Shown here in pieces: positions 8,559-17,152 of a stretch of DNA of 64,000 nt. Source of the stretch: Carnobacterium maltaromaticum DSM 20342. Its GTDB lineage: Bacteria > Bacillota > Bacilli > Lactobacillales > Carnobacteriaceae. The notes under the pieces are model-generated. The model did no database searches and was not told the DNA's origin. It saw only the letters and a program-made list of their open reading frames with translations. The position numbers and the translations under genes are program-made. The DNA is taken from assembly GCF_000744945.1 (NCBI RefSeq), contig NZ_JQMX01000001.1, forward strand, positions 1,736,001-1,800,000. Direction: 5' to 3'. Positions within the stretch are counted from its first letter, which is position 1; the number at the start of each line of letters is the position of its first letter.

Positions 8559-8615
8559 TTTGAACAGTTGATTCTATAGGTTAGCTGTCGTTAAACTAGA
8601 TAAGGAGGAGTATAC

Positions 8616-8765
8616 ATGCGAGTTCAAATCATTTTAGAGTGTGTCGAGACTGGTGAACGCAATTACCATACGACTAAAAATAAACGCACGAATCCCGAGC
8701 GTATCGAGTTGATGAAATATTCACCTAAATTAAGAAAAAAGGCCCTTTATCGAGAAACAAAATAA
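8616..8765 (+). CDS. rpmG: 50S ribosomal protein L33, zinc-independent form
   Basis: A 49-residue L33 with [18 protein letters not shown] and KKALYRETK. The zinc-binding cysteine pairs of C+ L33 are missing: only one Cys (ILECVETG) remains, and KYCPRC is replaced by KYSPKL. AAGGAGGAG precedes the ATG. It is the first gene after the Zur-controlled promoter, and a zinc-binding lipoprotein follows 31 bases later, so it is probably made when zinc is scarce. It was too short for a standard length cut-off. Confidence 0.93.
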   Translation: MRVQIILECVETGERNYHTTKNKRTNPERIELMKYSPKLRKKALYRETK

Positions 8766-8796
8766 AGCAATTATTTATTCAGGAGGAATTTATTCA

Positions 8797-10101
8797 ATGA
8801 AAATATCTAGAAAGTTAAAATTGTTGTTACCTTTATTAGTTGTTATCTTAGTAGTGGTTGGATGTACTCAACCAGGAAAAACGAGTGCTCCACAAGAAAA
8901 AACAAAATTACAGGTTGTTACAACCTTTTTCCCAATGTATGATTTCACTAGAAATGTGACTAAAGAGCATGCAGATGTAACCATGCTTATGAAAGCTGGC
9001 GTTGAACCTCATGATTACGAACCTAGCGCTAAAGATATTGCGAAAATTGCTGATGCTGATGTTTTTATTTACAATAGTGAATATATGGAGACGTGGGTTC
9101 CAAGTGTATTAAAAAATATTGATTCGAAAAAAACGACGGTCATTGATGCTAGTAAAAATATCCCTTTATTAGCTGGTTCTGATGAACATTCGGAAGAAGA
9201 TTCAGAACACCACCATGATACCGATGAGCATGAAGAAGAGCCACATTTTCATCTCCACGGATTAAAAGACCATTATCATACAGGTGACACGATTGAATTG
9301 GATGGGCATGCTCCTGATAATTTAACTTTTGATCATTATCAATGGTTTAAAAAAGATGCAACTGAAACTGAATTTACAGAAATAAAAAATGAAACCAAAG
9401 CTTCACTCACTCTAAAAGCTAGTGAAGAATTAGCTAATACAGAAATTCGCGCAAAACTAATTGATGCTTCTGGAAAAGTTGTAGCAGAAACTGACTCCAA
9501 CAAGATTATTCTAACTGATCATCATGACGCTGACGAAGGTTCTGATACTGATGAACATGATCATGAAGGGCACAGCCATGCTTTTGATCCTCATATTTGG
9601 TTGGATCCAGTAATTGCTCAACAACAAGTTCAGACGATTAAAGACGGCCTCGTTAAAGCAGATGATGTCAATAAAGATAGTTATGAAAAAAATGCTGCTA
9701 GCTATATTGAAAAATTGAAAAAGCTAGATAAAGATTTTGAAAATGAGTTAAAAGATACTAAAAATAGAACGTTTGTGACTCAACATACGGCTTTTGCTTA
9801 TTTAGCTAATCGTTATAACTTAGAGCAAGTAGCCATTTCAGGTTTGTCTCCAGACTTAGAACCAAGTCCTGCTAAACTTGCGGAACTAAGTGATTTTGTT
9901 AAAGAAAATAATATTTCAGTTATTTATTTTGAAAATAGCGCTTCTCCAAAAATTGCCAAAACACTAGCTAGTGGAACTGGTGCAGTCTTGGAAGTGCTTA
10001 GTCCCATTGAGGGTGTTTCACAAAGCGATCAAGACAAAGGCATTGATTATATTAAAGTAATGGAAGCTAACTTGAAAGCATTAAAAAAGACAATTAAATA
10101 A
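8797..10101 (+). CDS. adcA: AdcA/ZnuA-type zinc-binding lipoprotein with an inserted beta domain
   Basis: A 434-residue substrate-binding protein of a zinc ABC importer (cluster A-I). The lipobox ends at Cys23 (VVVGC). Metal ligands typical of the family are visible: His72 (VEPHDYEP), His266 (FDPHIWLD), His330 (VTQHTAF) and Glu379 (IYFENS). The usual single His-rich loop is split in two (about 130-160 and 241-262). About 85 residues between them, containing HYHTGDTIELDG and SLTLKASEELANTEIRAKLI, look like an Ig- or PKD-type beta domain. No cognate permease or ATPase is adjacent, so it must use an adcBC pair encoded elsewhere. Confidence 0.92.
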   Translation: MKISRKLKLLLPLLVVILVVVGCTQPGKTSAPQEKTKLQVVTTFFPMYDFTRNVTKEHADVTMLMKAGVEPHDYEPSAKDIAKIADADVFIYNSEYMETWVPSVLKNIDSKKTTVIDASKNIPLLAGSDEHSEEDSEHHHDTDEHEEEPHFHLHGLKDHYHTGDTIELDGHAPDNLTFDHYQWFKKDATETEFTEIKNETKASLTLKASEELANTEIRAKLIDASGKVVAETDSNKIILTDHHDADEGSDTDEHDHEGHSHAFDPHIWLDPVIAQQQVQTIKDGLVKADDVNKDSYEKNAASYIEKLKKLDKDFENELKDTKNRTFVTQHTAFAYLANRYNLEQVAISGLSPDLEPSPAKLAELSDFVKENNISVIYFENSASPKIAKTLASGTGAVLEVLSPIEGVSQSDQDKGIDYIKVMEANLKALKKTIK

Positions 10102-10114
10102 AATTGTAAAAAAG

Positions 10115-10139
10115 AGACTAGGATGTATTATCCTAGTCT
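10115..10139 (+). terminator. Internal hairpin between adcA and the YibE/F genes
   Basis: A 10-bp perfect stem, 10115-10124 with 10130-10139, with a five-base loop. It is followed by TATATAAAAA and lacks a strong T run, so it is more likely a partial terminator or processing hairpin that tunes downstream expression. Confidence 0.6.
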
Positions 10140-10161
10140 TATATAAAAAGAGGGACACAAA

Positions 10162-11265
10162 ATGAAAGCTAGTATGAATTTTAAAAAAATAACCGTCCTT
10201 TTAGTCTTAATTTGTAGTGCAGCTCTACTTTTATTTGTTCACACAAACTATGAGTTTTATACGACTCCTATTGGGAAAATAACAGCGATAAAAGAAAATA
10301 ACAACTCTGTTTCTGACTCAAATAACGGAAATGAAAAACAACTATTTTCACAAGATTTAACGGTAACAATCATGAATGGTACTTATAAAAACAAACAGTT
10401 GCTCATTGAAAACACTTATTCTTTATCTGGTGCGAATGATTATCATTTTGCTGTTGGGGATGAAGTATTTTTACAACCCATTACTAACGACTCTAAAACA
10501 GGAATAATTAAAGAGGTGAAGCGTGATAAATTCGTAGCGCTTTTAGCTTGTGTTTTCATTCTTGTATTAGTTGCTGTTGGAGGAAAAAAAGGCTTGCTTT
10601 CAGCAGTTAGTCTAATTGTAAATATTCTAATTCTATTAGTAGCTATGTATTGTTACACTCAGTTAGATAGTTCTAGTTTGGTACCAATTTGTGCCCTACT
10701 CGTTCTTTTATTTACACCTATTTCTTTACTCCTTGTTAGTGGCAATCATCCCAAAACCTATACGGCGATTATTGCGACTTTATTTGGGACTTTTAGTGCG
10801 TTTCTAATAGCTTTCTTCGTTCTTCATATAACCAATGAAAAAGGCCTACGTTATGAAGAAATGGCCTTCATTACTCGCTCGCCACAAAGAATATTTCTGG
10901 CAAGCATTTTAATTGGTTCATTAGGTGCAGTCATGGATATTGCCATCACAATGGCTTCATCTATGTATGAATTATATGAAAAAGACCCGGACATTTCTTC
11001 CGATAAGTTGATTAAGTCAGGCCTAGAGATTGGTAAGGATATTATGGGTACAATGATCAACATCCTCTTTTTTGCTTATGTTAGTGGGGCTATTCCTATG
11101 ATTTTATTGTACTTAAAAAATGGTGCTGCTTGGGGTTATACAATTTCAATGACCCTTTCGTTAGAAATCGCTCGGGCTTTAGCTGGCAGTATTGGAATTG
11201 TTCTAACCATTCCAATTGGTTTATATACCTCACTCTTTTTTATTGAGAGGGGGCGAAAAAAATGA
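10162..11265 (+). CDS. YibE/F family membrane protein (first copy)
   Basis: A 367-residue polytopic membrane protein. There is an N-terminal membrane segment (about residues 9-27), an extracytoplasmic part of about 95 residues, then seven or more hydrophobic segments. Family-typical motifs are SLGAVMDIAITMASSMYEL and SGLEIGKDIMGTMINILFFAY. The function of YibE/F proteins is not established; the zinc operon context suggests a role in metal homeostasis. It overlaps the next gene by four bases (ATGA), implying translational coupling. Confidence 0.88.
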   Translation: MKASMNFKKITVLLVLICSAALLLFVHTNYEFYTTPIGKITAIKENNNSVSDSNNGNEKQLFSQDLTVTIMNGTYKNKQLLIENTYSLSGANDYHFAVGDEVFLQPITNDSKTGIIKEVKRDKFVALLACVFILVLVAVGGKKGLLSAVSLIVNILILLVAMYCYTQLDSSSLVPICALLVLLFTPISLLLVSGNHPKTYTAIIATLFGTFSAFLIAFFVLHITNEKGLRYEEMAFITRSPQRIFLASILIGSLGAVMDIAITMASSMYELYEKDPDISSDKLIKSGLEIGKDIMGTMINILFFAYVSGAIPMILLYLKNGAAWGYTISMTLSLEIARALAGSIGIVLTIPIGLYTSLFFIERGRKK

Positions 11266-12023
11266 TAAATGTTTTAGTTCTGTTGGCTATTTTATTATTT
11301 GTTTTAATGAAGTTAATTGGAGGTGAAAAAGGGACTCGTTCCTTCATCGCGTTACTATTTAACTTTGCTATTCTTTTTTGTACAATTTTATTATTAACTC
11401 TCAACCAATCACCTTTGCTCATTACATTTGGTGCCTGTATTCTTATCAGTTGTATCAATTTATTTTATATTAATGGATGGTCAGTAAAAACTATTTCAGC
11501 ATTTATTGCAACTTTACTCACCTTACTATTTTCATTAATTTTTGTTTTTTTAGCTAGCTACCATACCCATACTCAGGGGTTTGGCATGGAAGAAATTGAA
11601 GAACTAGGAGCTTTCTCCTTATATGTTGATATTAACTTTATTCAAATAGGCATCTGTGCCATTATTATGGGTATGATTGGTGCTATAACGGATACTGCAA
11701 TGGCAATAGCTTCTGCTATGAATGAAGTCTTTCTGCATAATTCTGACATTAGCCGAACAAAACTCATTAAATCAGGTATGAATATTGGCAAAGATATTTT
11801 AGGAACTACGACGAATACATTGTTTTTTGCTTTTCTAGGAAGCTATTTAGCCTTGATTATTTGGTTTACAGATTTATCGTATTCATTTGGTCGCATTATC
11901 AATTCAAAAGTCTTTGCTTCTGAAGCAATTTCTATTTTTTGTATCGGAATCAGTGCTGTTTTAATTATTCCAATCACAGCAATCATCATGGCTTATTATT
12001 TAACTAAGAAAAAAAAGCCTTAA
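11262..12023 (+). CDS. YibE/F family membrane protein (second copy)
   Basis: A 253-residue membrane protein that repeats the core of the previous gene: MIGAITDTAMAIASAMNEV and SGMNIGKDILGTTTNTLFFAF match its motifs. It lacks the N-terminal extracytoplasmic domain. The four-base overlap and paralogy suggest the two form a heteromeric complex. Transport of a metal or ligand is an inference from the operon only. Confidence 0.88.
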   Translation: MINVLVLLAILLFVLMKLIGGEKGTRSFIALLFNFAILFCTILLLTLNQSPLLITFGACILISCINLFYINGWSVKTISAFIATLLTLLFSLIFVFLASYHTHTQGFGMEEIEELGAFSLYVDINFIQIGICAIIMGMIGAITDTAMAIASAMNEVFLHNSDISRTKLIKSGMNIGKDILGTTTNTLFFAFLGSYLALIIWFTDLSYSFGRIINSKVFASEAISIFCIGISAVLIIPITAIIMAYYLTKKKKP

Positions 12024-12049
12024 CATTTATTATGGAGGTGTGTTTATTA

Positions 12050-12172
12050 ATGGCTGAAAAAATTGATTTATCTAGTGCTAGACGTCGCTTAAAAAGTCCT
12101 AATATTAAAACAAAAAAAAGAGCTTTAAAAGTAATTTTAGATGATAAAAAAAGAAAAAAAGGGATTAAATAG
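12050..12172 (+). CDS. Small basic protein, putative metal homeostasis family
   Basis: A 40-residue, strongly basic protein, MAEKIDLSSARRRLKSPNIK followed by a KTKKRALKVIL-type helix and a lysine-rich end (the first 20 residues are quoted; TKKRALKVIL follows). GGAGGTG lies before the ATG. It is the last gene of the zinc operon. Short proteins like this in Lactobacillales are annotated as putative metal homeostasis proteins; I recall the family but could not check the match. The position in a Zur-type operon supports it. Confidence 0.72.
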   Translation: MAEKIDLSSARRRLKSPNIKTKKRALKVILDDKKRKKGIK

Positions 12173-12238
12173 ATCGAATCTCTAACTTTTTTATCAAACA
12201 TACCGTTTATTCGAACTACTAAACTCAGTTTAACAATC

Positions 12239-12277
12239 AAAAAAATTCCTCGCTTAAATTTAAGCAGGAATTTTTTT
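12239..12277. terminator. Bidirectional terminator after the zinc operon
   Basis: A nearly perfect palindrome: 12239-12250 pairs with 12266-12277, and the inner arms GCTTAAA and TTTAAGC pair too. A and T runs on both sides serve both the zinc operon and the convergent coiled-coil gene. Confidence 0.88.
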
Positions 12278-12283
12278 GATGAA

Positions 12284-13960
12284 TTAATTATTCTCTTTTA
12301 CCTCTACCTTACTCAATTCTTTAATAGCTTCATTCATTAAATAGTATTGTTTTTCTATATAACGGAGAGATTGCAAATCATAATTGTTTATAACTACTGT
12401 ACTTCTCCCTAGTAAAACAGAATTTTTAATCATAACCTGATCTTTAATTTCGGATAACTCATGGCTAAAAATAAATGTTTCAACTGCAGCCTCGTCAATA
12501 TGCTCGAATAATACTTCTAGCTCAATCTGTTCTTTCATATTTTCAACTGGCATATTTTTAAGCTTTGTTTGATAAATAGACCAGATATGTTCTATATATC
12601 CAACGGTTTTTATCAGTTCTTTGTACTCTTTGCTACTAATTTTTTTCTTAGTCATATCTTCAAAATCTGGCTCAGGAAAATCATTTAAAAGATCATTCTG
12701 TTCACTGATAGAAGATGACATCTCCATTTTCTCTTCATCGCTCTGTAAATGAGAGGGTTTAACTAATGTTATAGGACCTTCTATCTTCTTCTTTTGTTTA
12801 AATTTTTTATTTTTTTCTTTCAAATCAGCTAAAAGACCCTCTTTAATTTTTATGGTTTGGACTAATTCAGTAATTTGATTTTCATAATTTTTGTTCAGTA
12901 ACATTAATTCTTCGATTTTTACTTTTATTTCCTGTTTGTAATCTGATCTTTCATTTTCTATTTGCGCTATTTTCTTAATCAGTTGGTTATTTTCTGTTTG
13001 TAAAGTTAGCAACTTCTGGTGGAATTCATCTTGTAAACCAATTTCATCATTTTCTTTGTTGTCTACAATTTTTCCCGTTTTGCTTTTTTCTGATTCAGCT
13101 TTTATAAGCTTTCTTTCCAGTTTGCTATTTAATTCTTCTAACCGGAGAATTTGTAAGTTTAAAGTTGTTATTAGTTCTTTATCTGCTATAAACAATTCAT
13201 TATCGTTGGCATTGACTGTTTGAGTAAGATTCCTTCCTGAATTAGACTTTGCATTGTAATGACTATTAGTTCCAGATTTCTCCATGCTATCGTCTTGTTT
13301 TTCAACAGTAGAATCAACTGTTTCAGTGAGCAAGTCATCTAATTTTAATTGGAGTTGAGATAAGGCCACCTTTTGCATCGTTGGTAGCTTTCTAGTCTGT
13401 TCTTCATCTTCCTCAATTTGAATCACCTGTGTAGTTCCCTCAGTGTGAAGAAGTGAGTCTATTTCACTCAGTTCCTTCTTTTTCCACTCAATAATGCTTA
13501 AATTACGACTAGTCTTTTGTTTATCAATAGCTTCAGCCAAACTAATAGCGAAAAAACGTTTATTTAAATAACCAAACTGCACAAAAAAATTCAAAAAAAG
13601 TTGAACTTTATGTTTGTCTGATAATGTAAATATTTGATATACAACTAAGCTAGGATTATTTTCCATAAAATTTTGAGCATAGCTATCCGCAACTTTCGCT
13701 ATCATTTCTGAATCTGATTCGTCTCCATCAAAATTGAACTCAACTAAAACTTGTTTAGTCAAATCACTGGGATAATTTAACCAGTCTGGATAGTGGACAT
13801 CACTTAATTCATGATTATCTGATTGGTTTCCTACTAACTCCCTGGCTACTTGATTAACAACATCATGTAGGAAAGAATTTTTTAAGTAAGTGACCTCTTG
13901 TTTTGCATCTAATATTTTTTGTTCCTTGAATAATTTAAATGTTAATTCAATTGAATTCAT
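12284..13960 (-). CDS. Large coiled-coil protein of unknown function
   Basis: 558 residues; I do not recognise it. Residues 1-180 are globular and helical, with aromatic patches such as HYPDWLNYPSDL and FFVQFGYLNKRFFAISLAEA. Residues 180-250 are low complexity. About 250-400 form long heptad-like coiled coil rich in Lys, Glu and Leu. The C-terminal 110 residues form a second globular part containing YIEHIWSIYQTKLKNMP. There is no signal peptide or membrane segment. It stands alone between a terminator and an unlinked gene. A structural or scaffolding role is only a guess. Confidence 0.75.
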   Translation of the reverse strand: MNSIELTFKLFKEQKILDAKQEVTYLKNSFLHDVVNQVARELVGNQSDNHELSDVHYPDWLNYPSDLTKQVLVEFNFDGDESDSEMIAKVADSYAQNFMENNPSLVVYQIFTLSDKHKVQLFLNFFVQFGYLNKRFFAISLAEAIDKQKTSRNLSIIEWKKKELSEIDSLLHTEGTTQVIQIEEDEEQTRKLPTMQKVALSQLQLKLDDLLTETVDSTVEKQDDSMEKSGTNSHYNAKSNSGRNLTQTVNANDNELFIADKELITTLNLQILRLEELNSKLERKLIKAESEKSKTGKIVDNKENDEIGLQDEFHQKLLTLQTENNQLIKKIAQIENERSDYKQEIKVKIEELMLLNKNYENQITELVQTIKIKEGLLADLKEKNKKFKQKKKIEGPITLVKPSHLQSDEEKMEMSSSISEQNDLLNDFPEPDFEDMTKKKISSKEYKELIKTVGYIEHIWSIYQTKLKNMPVENMKEQIELEVLFEHIDEAAVETFIFSHELSEIKDQVMIKNSVLLGRSTVVINNYDLQSLRYIEKQYYLMNEAIKELSKVEVKENN

Positions 13961-14070
13961 ATCTTTCTTCTACCCTTTTACTTTCTATTTATTAACTAAT
14001 TGTCTGTAAGAAGCACATTCTACTGTCTTTTTTTAATGATTCAAAACATTATTCTTCTGTATTTAGAGTC

Positions 14071-14562
14071 CTAATTTCCCTCTAATTTAACTAACTCGCT
14101 CTTATATTTTCCAACTAGTTCATCGAATTCATCTTGATTAACAGGTGTTTCAATTTTTTTAATCAATACAAGTTGAATTCTACGCAAACACAGGTTCCAA
14201 CCTGCTATATCCCGAGGTGTATGTTCAGTTATATTTTTTAGTTCTTCACTAAAAATCAATTTAACATTATCATTATCTAAAGGCTCAAGTTGAAATAAGA
14301 CAGAATCTTGATCCCATTCAAATCCAATTTTTGTTTTCTTTACATACTTTAGAATGGGCATTTTAATGCGCTCTGTTGGCGTCATAATGAAATTAAAATA
14401 ACCCTCTTCTCCTAATTCACCAACCTCAAGTTCGTGGAACCATTGAGCTAACCCTTCATTTGTTGTTAATAAATTCCAGACATCTTCTAAACTAGCTTCT
14501 AAATTCAATTCAAAGGATACTTTAATTTCCCCATTAGCCTGTTTAGTCAACTTCTCATTCAT
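14071..14562 (-). CDS. SRPBCC (AHSA1/START-like) domain protein
   Basis: 163 residues with the fold pattern of the Aha1-C/SRPBCC family: a start strand ending at DVWNLLTTNEGLAQWF, a central beta-rich part, and a C-terminal helix with IAGWNLCLRRIQLVL. These proteins bind hydrophobic ligands in a deep cavity; the ligand is unknown here. AGGGGGA lies before the ATG region. Single gene. Confidence 0.8.
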   Translation of the reverse strand: MNEKLTKQANGEIKVSFELNLEASLEDVWNLLTTNEGLAQWFHELEVGELGEEGYFNFIMTPTERIKMPILKYVKKTKIGFEWDQDSVLFQLEPLDNDNVKLIFSEELKNITEHTPRDIAGWNLCLRRIQLVLIKKIETPVNQDEFDELVGKYKSELVKLEGN

Positions 14563-14655
14563 TTGCTAGTCCCCCTTTGGTCAGCTATTTCCAACGTTTA
14601 CTTATTCTATCATATTTCATAACTATACGACAGATTCTAACTTATTGTATGTATA

Positions 14656-14694
14656 AAAAACTTGTAAAAATGGTGGTCATTTTTACAAGTTTTT
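14656..14694 (-). terminator. Terminator of the ASCH-rpiA unit
   Basis: A 17-bp perfect stem, 14656-14672 with 14678-14694, and a five-base loop, directly after rpiA. Confidence 0.9.
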
Positions 14695-14702
14695 CTATAT
14701 TT

Positions 14703-15374
14703 TTAACGTGCTTCGATTATCTTAGGACCATCTGTATAGCCAACTATAATAGTATTTACACAATCTAAAAATAGTCCGTGTTCTACAACACCCGTCAAAC
14801 CATCTAAAAACTCAGCTAATTCAAAAGGTTTTTTGATTTCATTCAAATGTAAGTCGATTAATAAATGACCACCATCAGTTTCATACTTTTGTCCTTCTTC
14901 ATTTAGCCTAAATGCTGGTTTGTAGCCTTTTTCTTCAAATAAACGGAACAATTGTAAACTACCGTATTCCATTACTTCAACCGGTAGTGGGAATGCTCCT
15001 AGTTCTTCAACCATTTTGCTTTCGTCTACAATCCAGATTACTTTGTCAGAATAAGTGGCAACTATTTTTTCAAATAATAACGCACCACCTCCGCCTTTAA
15101 TACCTTGAAAATCTGAACTAATTTCATCTGATCCATCTATAGTAATATCAATATGATCAACTTCATCAACACTTTTTAAAGGAATACCTAAAGCTTTAGC
15201 TTGCTCTGCTGTTCTGTTAGATGTAGTTACACCCGTAATAGTTAAACCTTCTTTAACCATTTTCCCAACAGCTTCAACCATATAATAGGCTGTTGAACCT
15301 GTTCCTAAACCAACAACCATACCCTCTTTAACATATTCTGCTGCTTTTTCTCCAACCATCTGTTTTAAATTCAA
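14703..15374 (-). CDS. rpiA: Ribose-5-phosphate isomerase A
   Basis: A 223-residue enzyme that interconverts ribose 5-phosphate and ribulose 5-phosphate in the pentose phosphate pathway. The family motifs [16 protein letters not shown] (residues 23-38), DGSDEIS and [10 protein letters not shown] are present. AGGAGG lies before the ATG at 15374. It is probably cotranscribed with the ASCH gene 32 bases upstream. Metabolically it connects with the gluconate operon at 19-23 kb through ribulose 5-phosphate. Confidence 0.97.
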   Translation of the reverse strand: MNLKQMVGEKAAEYVKEGMVVGLGTGSTAYYMVEAVGKMVKEGLTITGVTTSNRTAEQAKALGIPLKSVDEVDHIDITIDGSDEISSDFQGIKGGGGALLFEKIVATYSDKVIWIVDESKMVEELGAFPLPVEVMEYGSLQLFRLFEEKGYKPAFRLNEEGQKYETDGGHLLIDLHLNEIKKPFELAEFLDGLTGVVEHGLFLDCVNTIIVGYTDGPKIIEAR

Positions 15375-15406
15375 TTGATTTCCTACCTCCTAAATAATTT
15401 TTGTAC

Positions 15407-15865
15407 CTAAGCTGCATAAACTAATTCAAATTGTTCACAAACAATAAGCATCTCTTCATTAAAAGATAAACCATACGTTGCTAAATGGCGTTTAAAAAAC
15501 TCTTCATGAACACGGCGCCAATACTCCAATGTTCGATCGCCTTCACCCTCTGCAATTGCAAGCTCTTCAGTAACTTGGTTAAAAGCACACGTTGTCACTT
15601 TTTGAATTTGAATAATTCCTACCGCCTCTTGATTCCCATCTAATATAATTGAATAAGATCCCTCAGTTGGAATAGGCTCATTTTCGACTTGATAAACTTC
15701 AAACGCACTACTTGTTGCTGTTTTTAACCCTTCTAATACTAGCCCACTAAGTTCATCTGCCATTTCCTTAGAATCACCAAATGCCCAAGCTTCACAAGTT
15801 TCTGGTGCTTGGCTATTTTGCATTCGAAAACTACTCCATAATTTTATTGCGGACTCATTTTCCAT
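15407..15865 (-). CDS. ASCH domain protein
   Basis: 152 residues, family-typical from WAFGDSKEMADELSGLVLEG through TATSSAFEVYQ to EGEGDRTLEYWRRVHEEFF (the last two are separate motifs). ASCH domains are PUA-like RNA- or nucleotide-binding folds; some members are amidohydrolases acting on modified nucleosides. The ligand is unknown. It precedes rpiA in a likely two-gene operon. Confidence 0.85.
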   Translation of the reverse strand: MENESAIKLWSSFRMQNSQAPETCEAWAFGDSKEMADELSGLVLEGLKTATSSAFEVYQVENEPIPTEGSYSIILDGNQEAVGIIQIQKVTTCAFNQVTEELAIAEGEGDRTLEYWRRVHEEFFKRHLATYGLSFNEEMLIVCEQFELVYAA

Positions 15866-16076
15866 TTATTTCACACCTTACTGTTTTCTAAAAAAACTAA
15901 ATCTAACAAGTTCTATTGTATTGAACTAAGCTTTATCTATTTTTTAGATTAATTAAGTTTTATTTAAGACCATTTTATTGTACCATAGTTTAATTGATTT
16001 AAAACTCAAATAAACAGAAATACTTCTTAAGATTTAACGATTCTATTCAAGTATGCAGTCAATTAAAAGTTAATTT

Positions 16077-16106
16077 TTGCATTCTATCACCTAAACCGTT
16101 TATACT
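16077..16106 (+). promoter_or_regulatory. Probable promoter of the VOC protein gene
   Basis: TTGCAT (16077-16082), an 18-base spacer, and TATACT (16101-16106), 46 bases before the ATG. Confidence 0.6.
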
Positions 16107-16151
16107 GATAGTCCAAGAACATAAATTCATTTTAAATACGGAGGTAAGAAC

Positions 16152-16532
16152 ATGATTGAATCAGTTGGACAAGTAATGTTATACGTTAACGATCAAAAGG
16201 CTGCTGCTGAATTTTGGACGCAAAAAGTCGGTTTTACAAAATCTACTGAGGTGGACAACGGAGATGGTACTTTTTCAATTGAAATTGCCCCAAAAGAAAC
16301 CTCTGATACTAGCTTTGTTTTACATGACCGTAAGATTGTCGAAAAACTACACCCAGAATTAAATTTAGGAACGCCTTCAATTTTATTTAGCGCTTCATCT
16401 AAACTTGAAACTCTCTACGCAGAATTCCAAGAAAAAGGTATTACGGTTGGTGACCTAATTGAAATGCCGCAAATGAAAGTTTTCAACTTCGCTGATAGTG
16501 AAGGAAATTACTTTGCTGTACGCGAAGTCTAA
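16152..16532 (+). CDS. VOC (glyoxalase/bleomycin resistance-like) protein
   Basis: A 126-residue protein with two beta-alpha-beta-beta-beta modules of the vicinal oxygen chelate superfamily: VGQVMLYVNDQKAAAEFW at the start, and FADSEGNYFAVREV at the end. The C-terminal metal-ligand Glu position (EGNYF) is conserved. Members include lyases, dioxygenases and resistance proteins, so the substrate cannot be named. GGAGG lies before the ATG. Monocistronic with its own promoter and terminator. Confidence 0.85.
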   Translation: MIESVGQVMLYVNDQKAAAEFWTQKVGFTKSTEVDNGDGTFSIEIAPKETSDTSFVLHDRKIVEKLHPELNLGTPSILFSASSKLETLYAEFQEKGITVGDLIEMPQMKVFNFADSEGNYFAVREV

Positions 16533-16540
16533 AATTAATA

Positions 16541-16575
16541 AAGAGACTGAGAATTTTCATTTCTCAGTCTCTTTG
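16541..16575. terminator. Bidirectional terminator
   Basis: A 14-bp stem, 16541-16554 with 16562-16575, between the VOC gene and the convergent hypothetical gene. Confidence 0.88.
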
Positions 16576-16579
16576 CTTA

Positions 16580-17011
16580 TTAAAATAGAATTTTAGTGAT
16601 ACGTTGAATGTTTTTCATCATAGCATCTGAAGACTCATCTTGTAATTTTTCAGAACGCTCAAATGCTTCTACATCAACACTTTGCTTCGTAGCATCAATA
16701 CTATCTGTCATTGCTTGACAGCCTTCAACAAAGTCTTGATATGCCTTTAATAATTGTTTATGAACACCTAATACTTTAATAGGTGGTTTCAAACCATTTA
16801 AAGTTGCGTTAATCCCACGGTATTTTTCAGTACCAGTTGCAAATTTTTCTTTGATTGTCGTTAATTGTTCAATTGAAATTTCAGAGATTTTGTCGTTATC
16901 TAGTGCTGTTCTTAATACTTCAAAATGTTCATTAAGAAGCTCACCATTATCTTCAGTATCCGTAATGGCTGTATTTACTGCTTGGATGTAATAATTAATA
17001 TTATTTTTCAT
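16580..17011 (-). CDS. Helical hypothetical protein, 143 residues
   Basis: I do not recognise the family. The sequence is all-helical and acidic, with no membrane segment or cysteine pair (one Cys in EGCQAMTDS). KVLGVHKQLLKAYQDFVEGC and IQRITKILF could pack as a four-helix bundle. AGGAG lies before the ATG at 17011. Single gene between two terminators. Confidence 0.72.
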   Translation of the reverse strand: MKNNINYYIQAVNTAITDTEDNGELLNEHFEVLRTALDNDKISEISIEQLTTIKEKFATGTEKYRGINATLNGLKPPIKVLGVHKQLLKAYQDFVEGCQAMTDSIDATKQSVDVEAFERSEKLQDESSDAMMKNIQRITKILF

Positions 17012-17099
17012 TCGTTTCTCCTAGGACTGTATTTTAGTTTAACTAACTAAATCTATAACATTTATTATACCTTGTATCTCTTATTCCGTAAACTAAAAC

Positions 17100-17133
17100 A
17101 AGTATTCTCACTAAATTCAAAGTGAAAATACTT
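17100..17133 (-). terminator. Terminator of pta
   Basis: A 13-bp stem with one mismatch, 17100-17112 with 17121-17133, followed on the minus strand by TTGTTTTAGTTT. Confidence 0.7.
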
Positions 17134-17152
17134 GTTTCATTAAATATATAGT

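Noticed and set aside
8461..8600. Streptococcal AdcR box instead of a Zur box
   Set aside because: TTAACnnGTTAA-like sequence was not found in good form; the TCGTAAT-C-ATTACG palindrome fits Zur much better.
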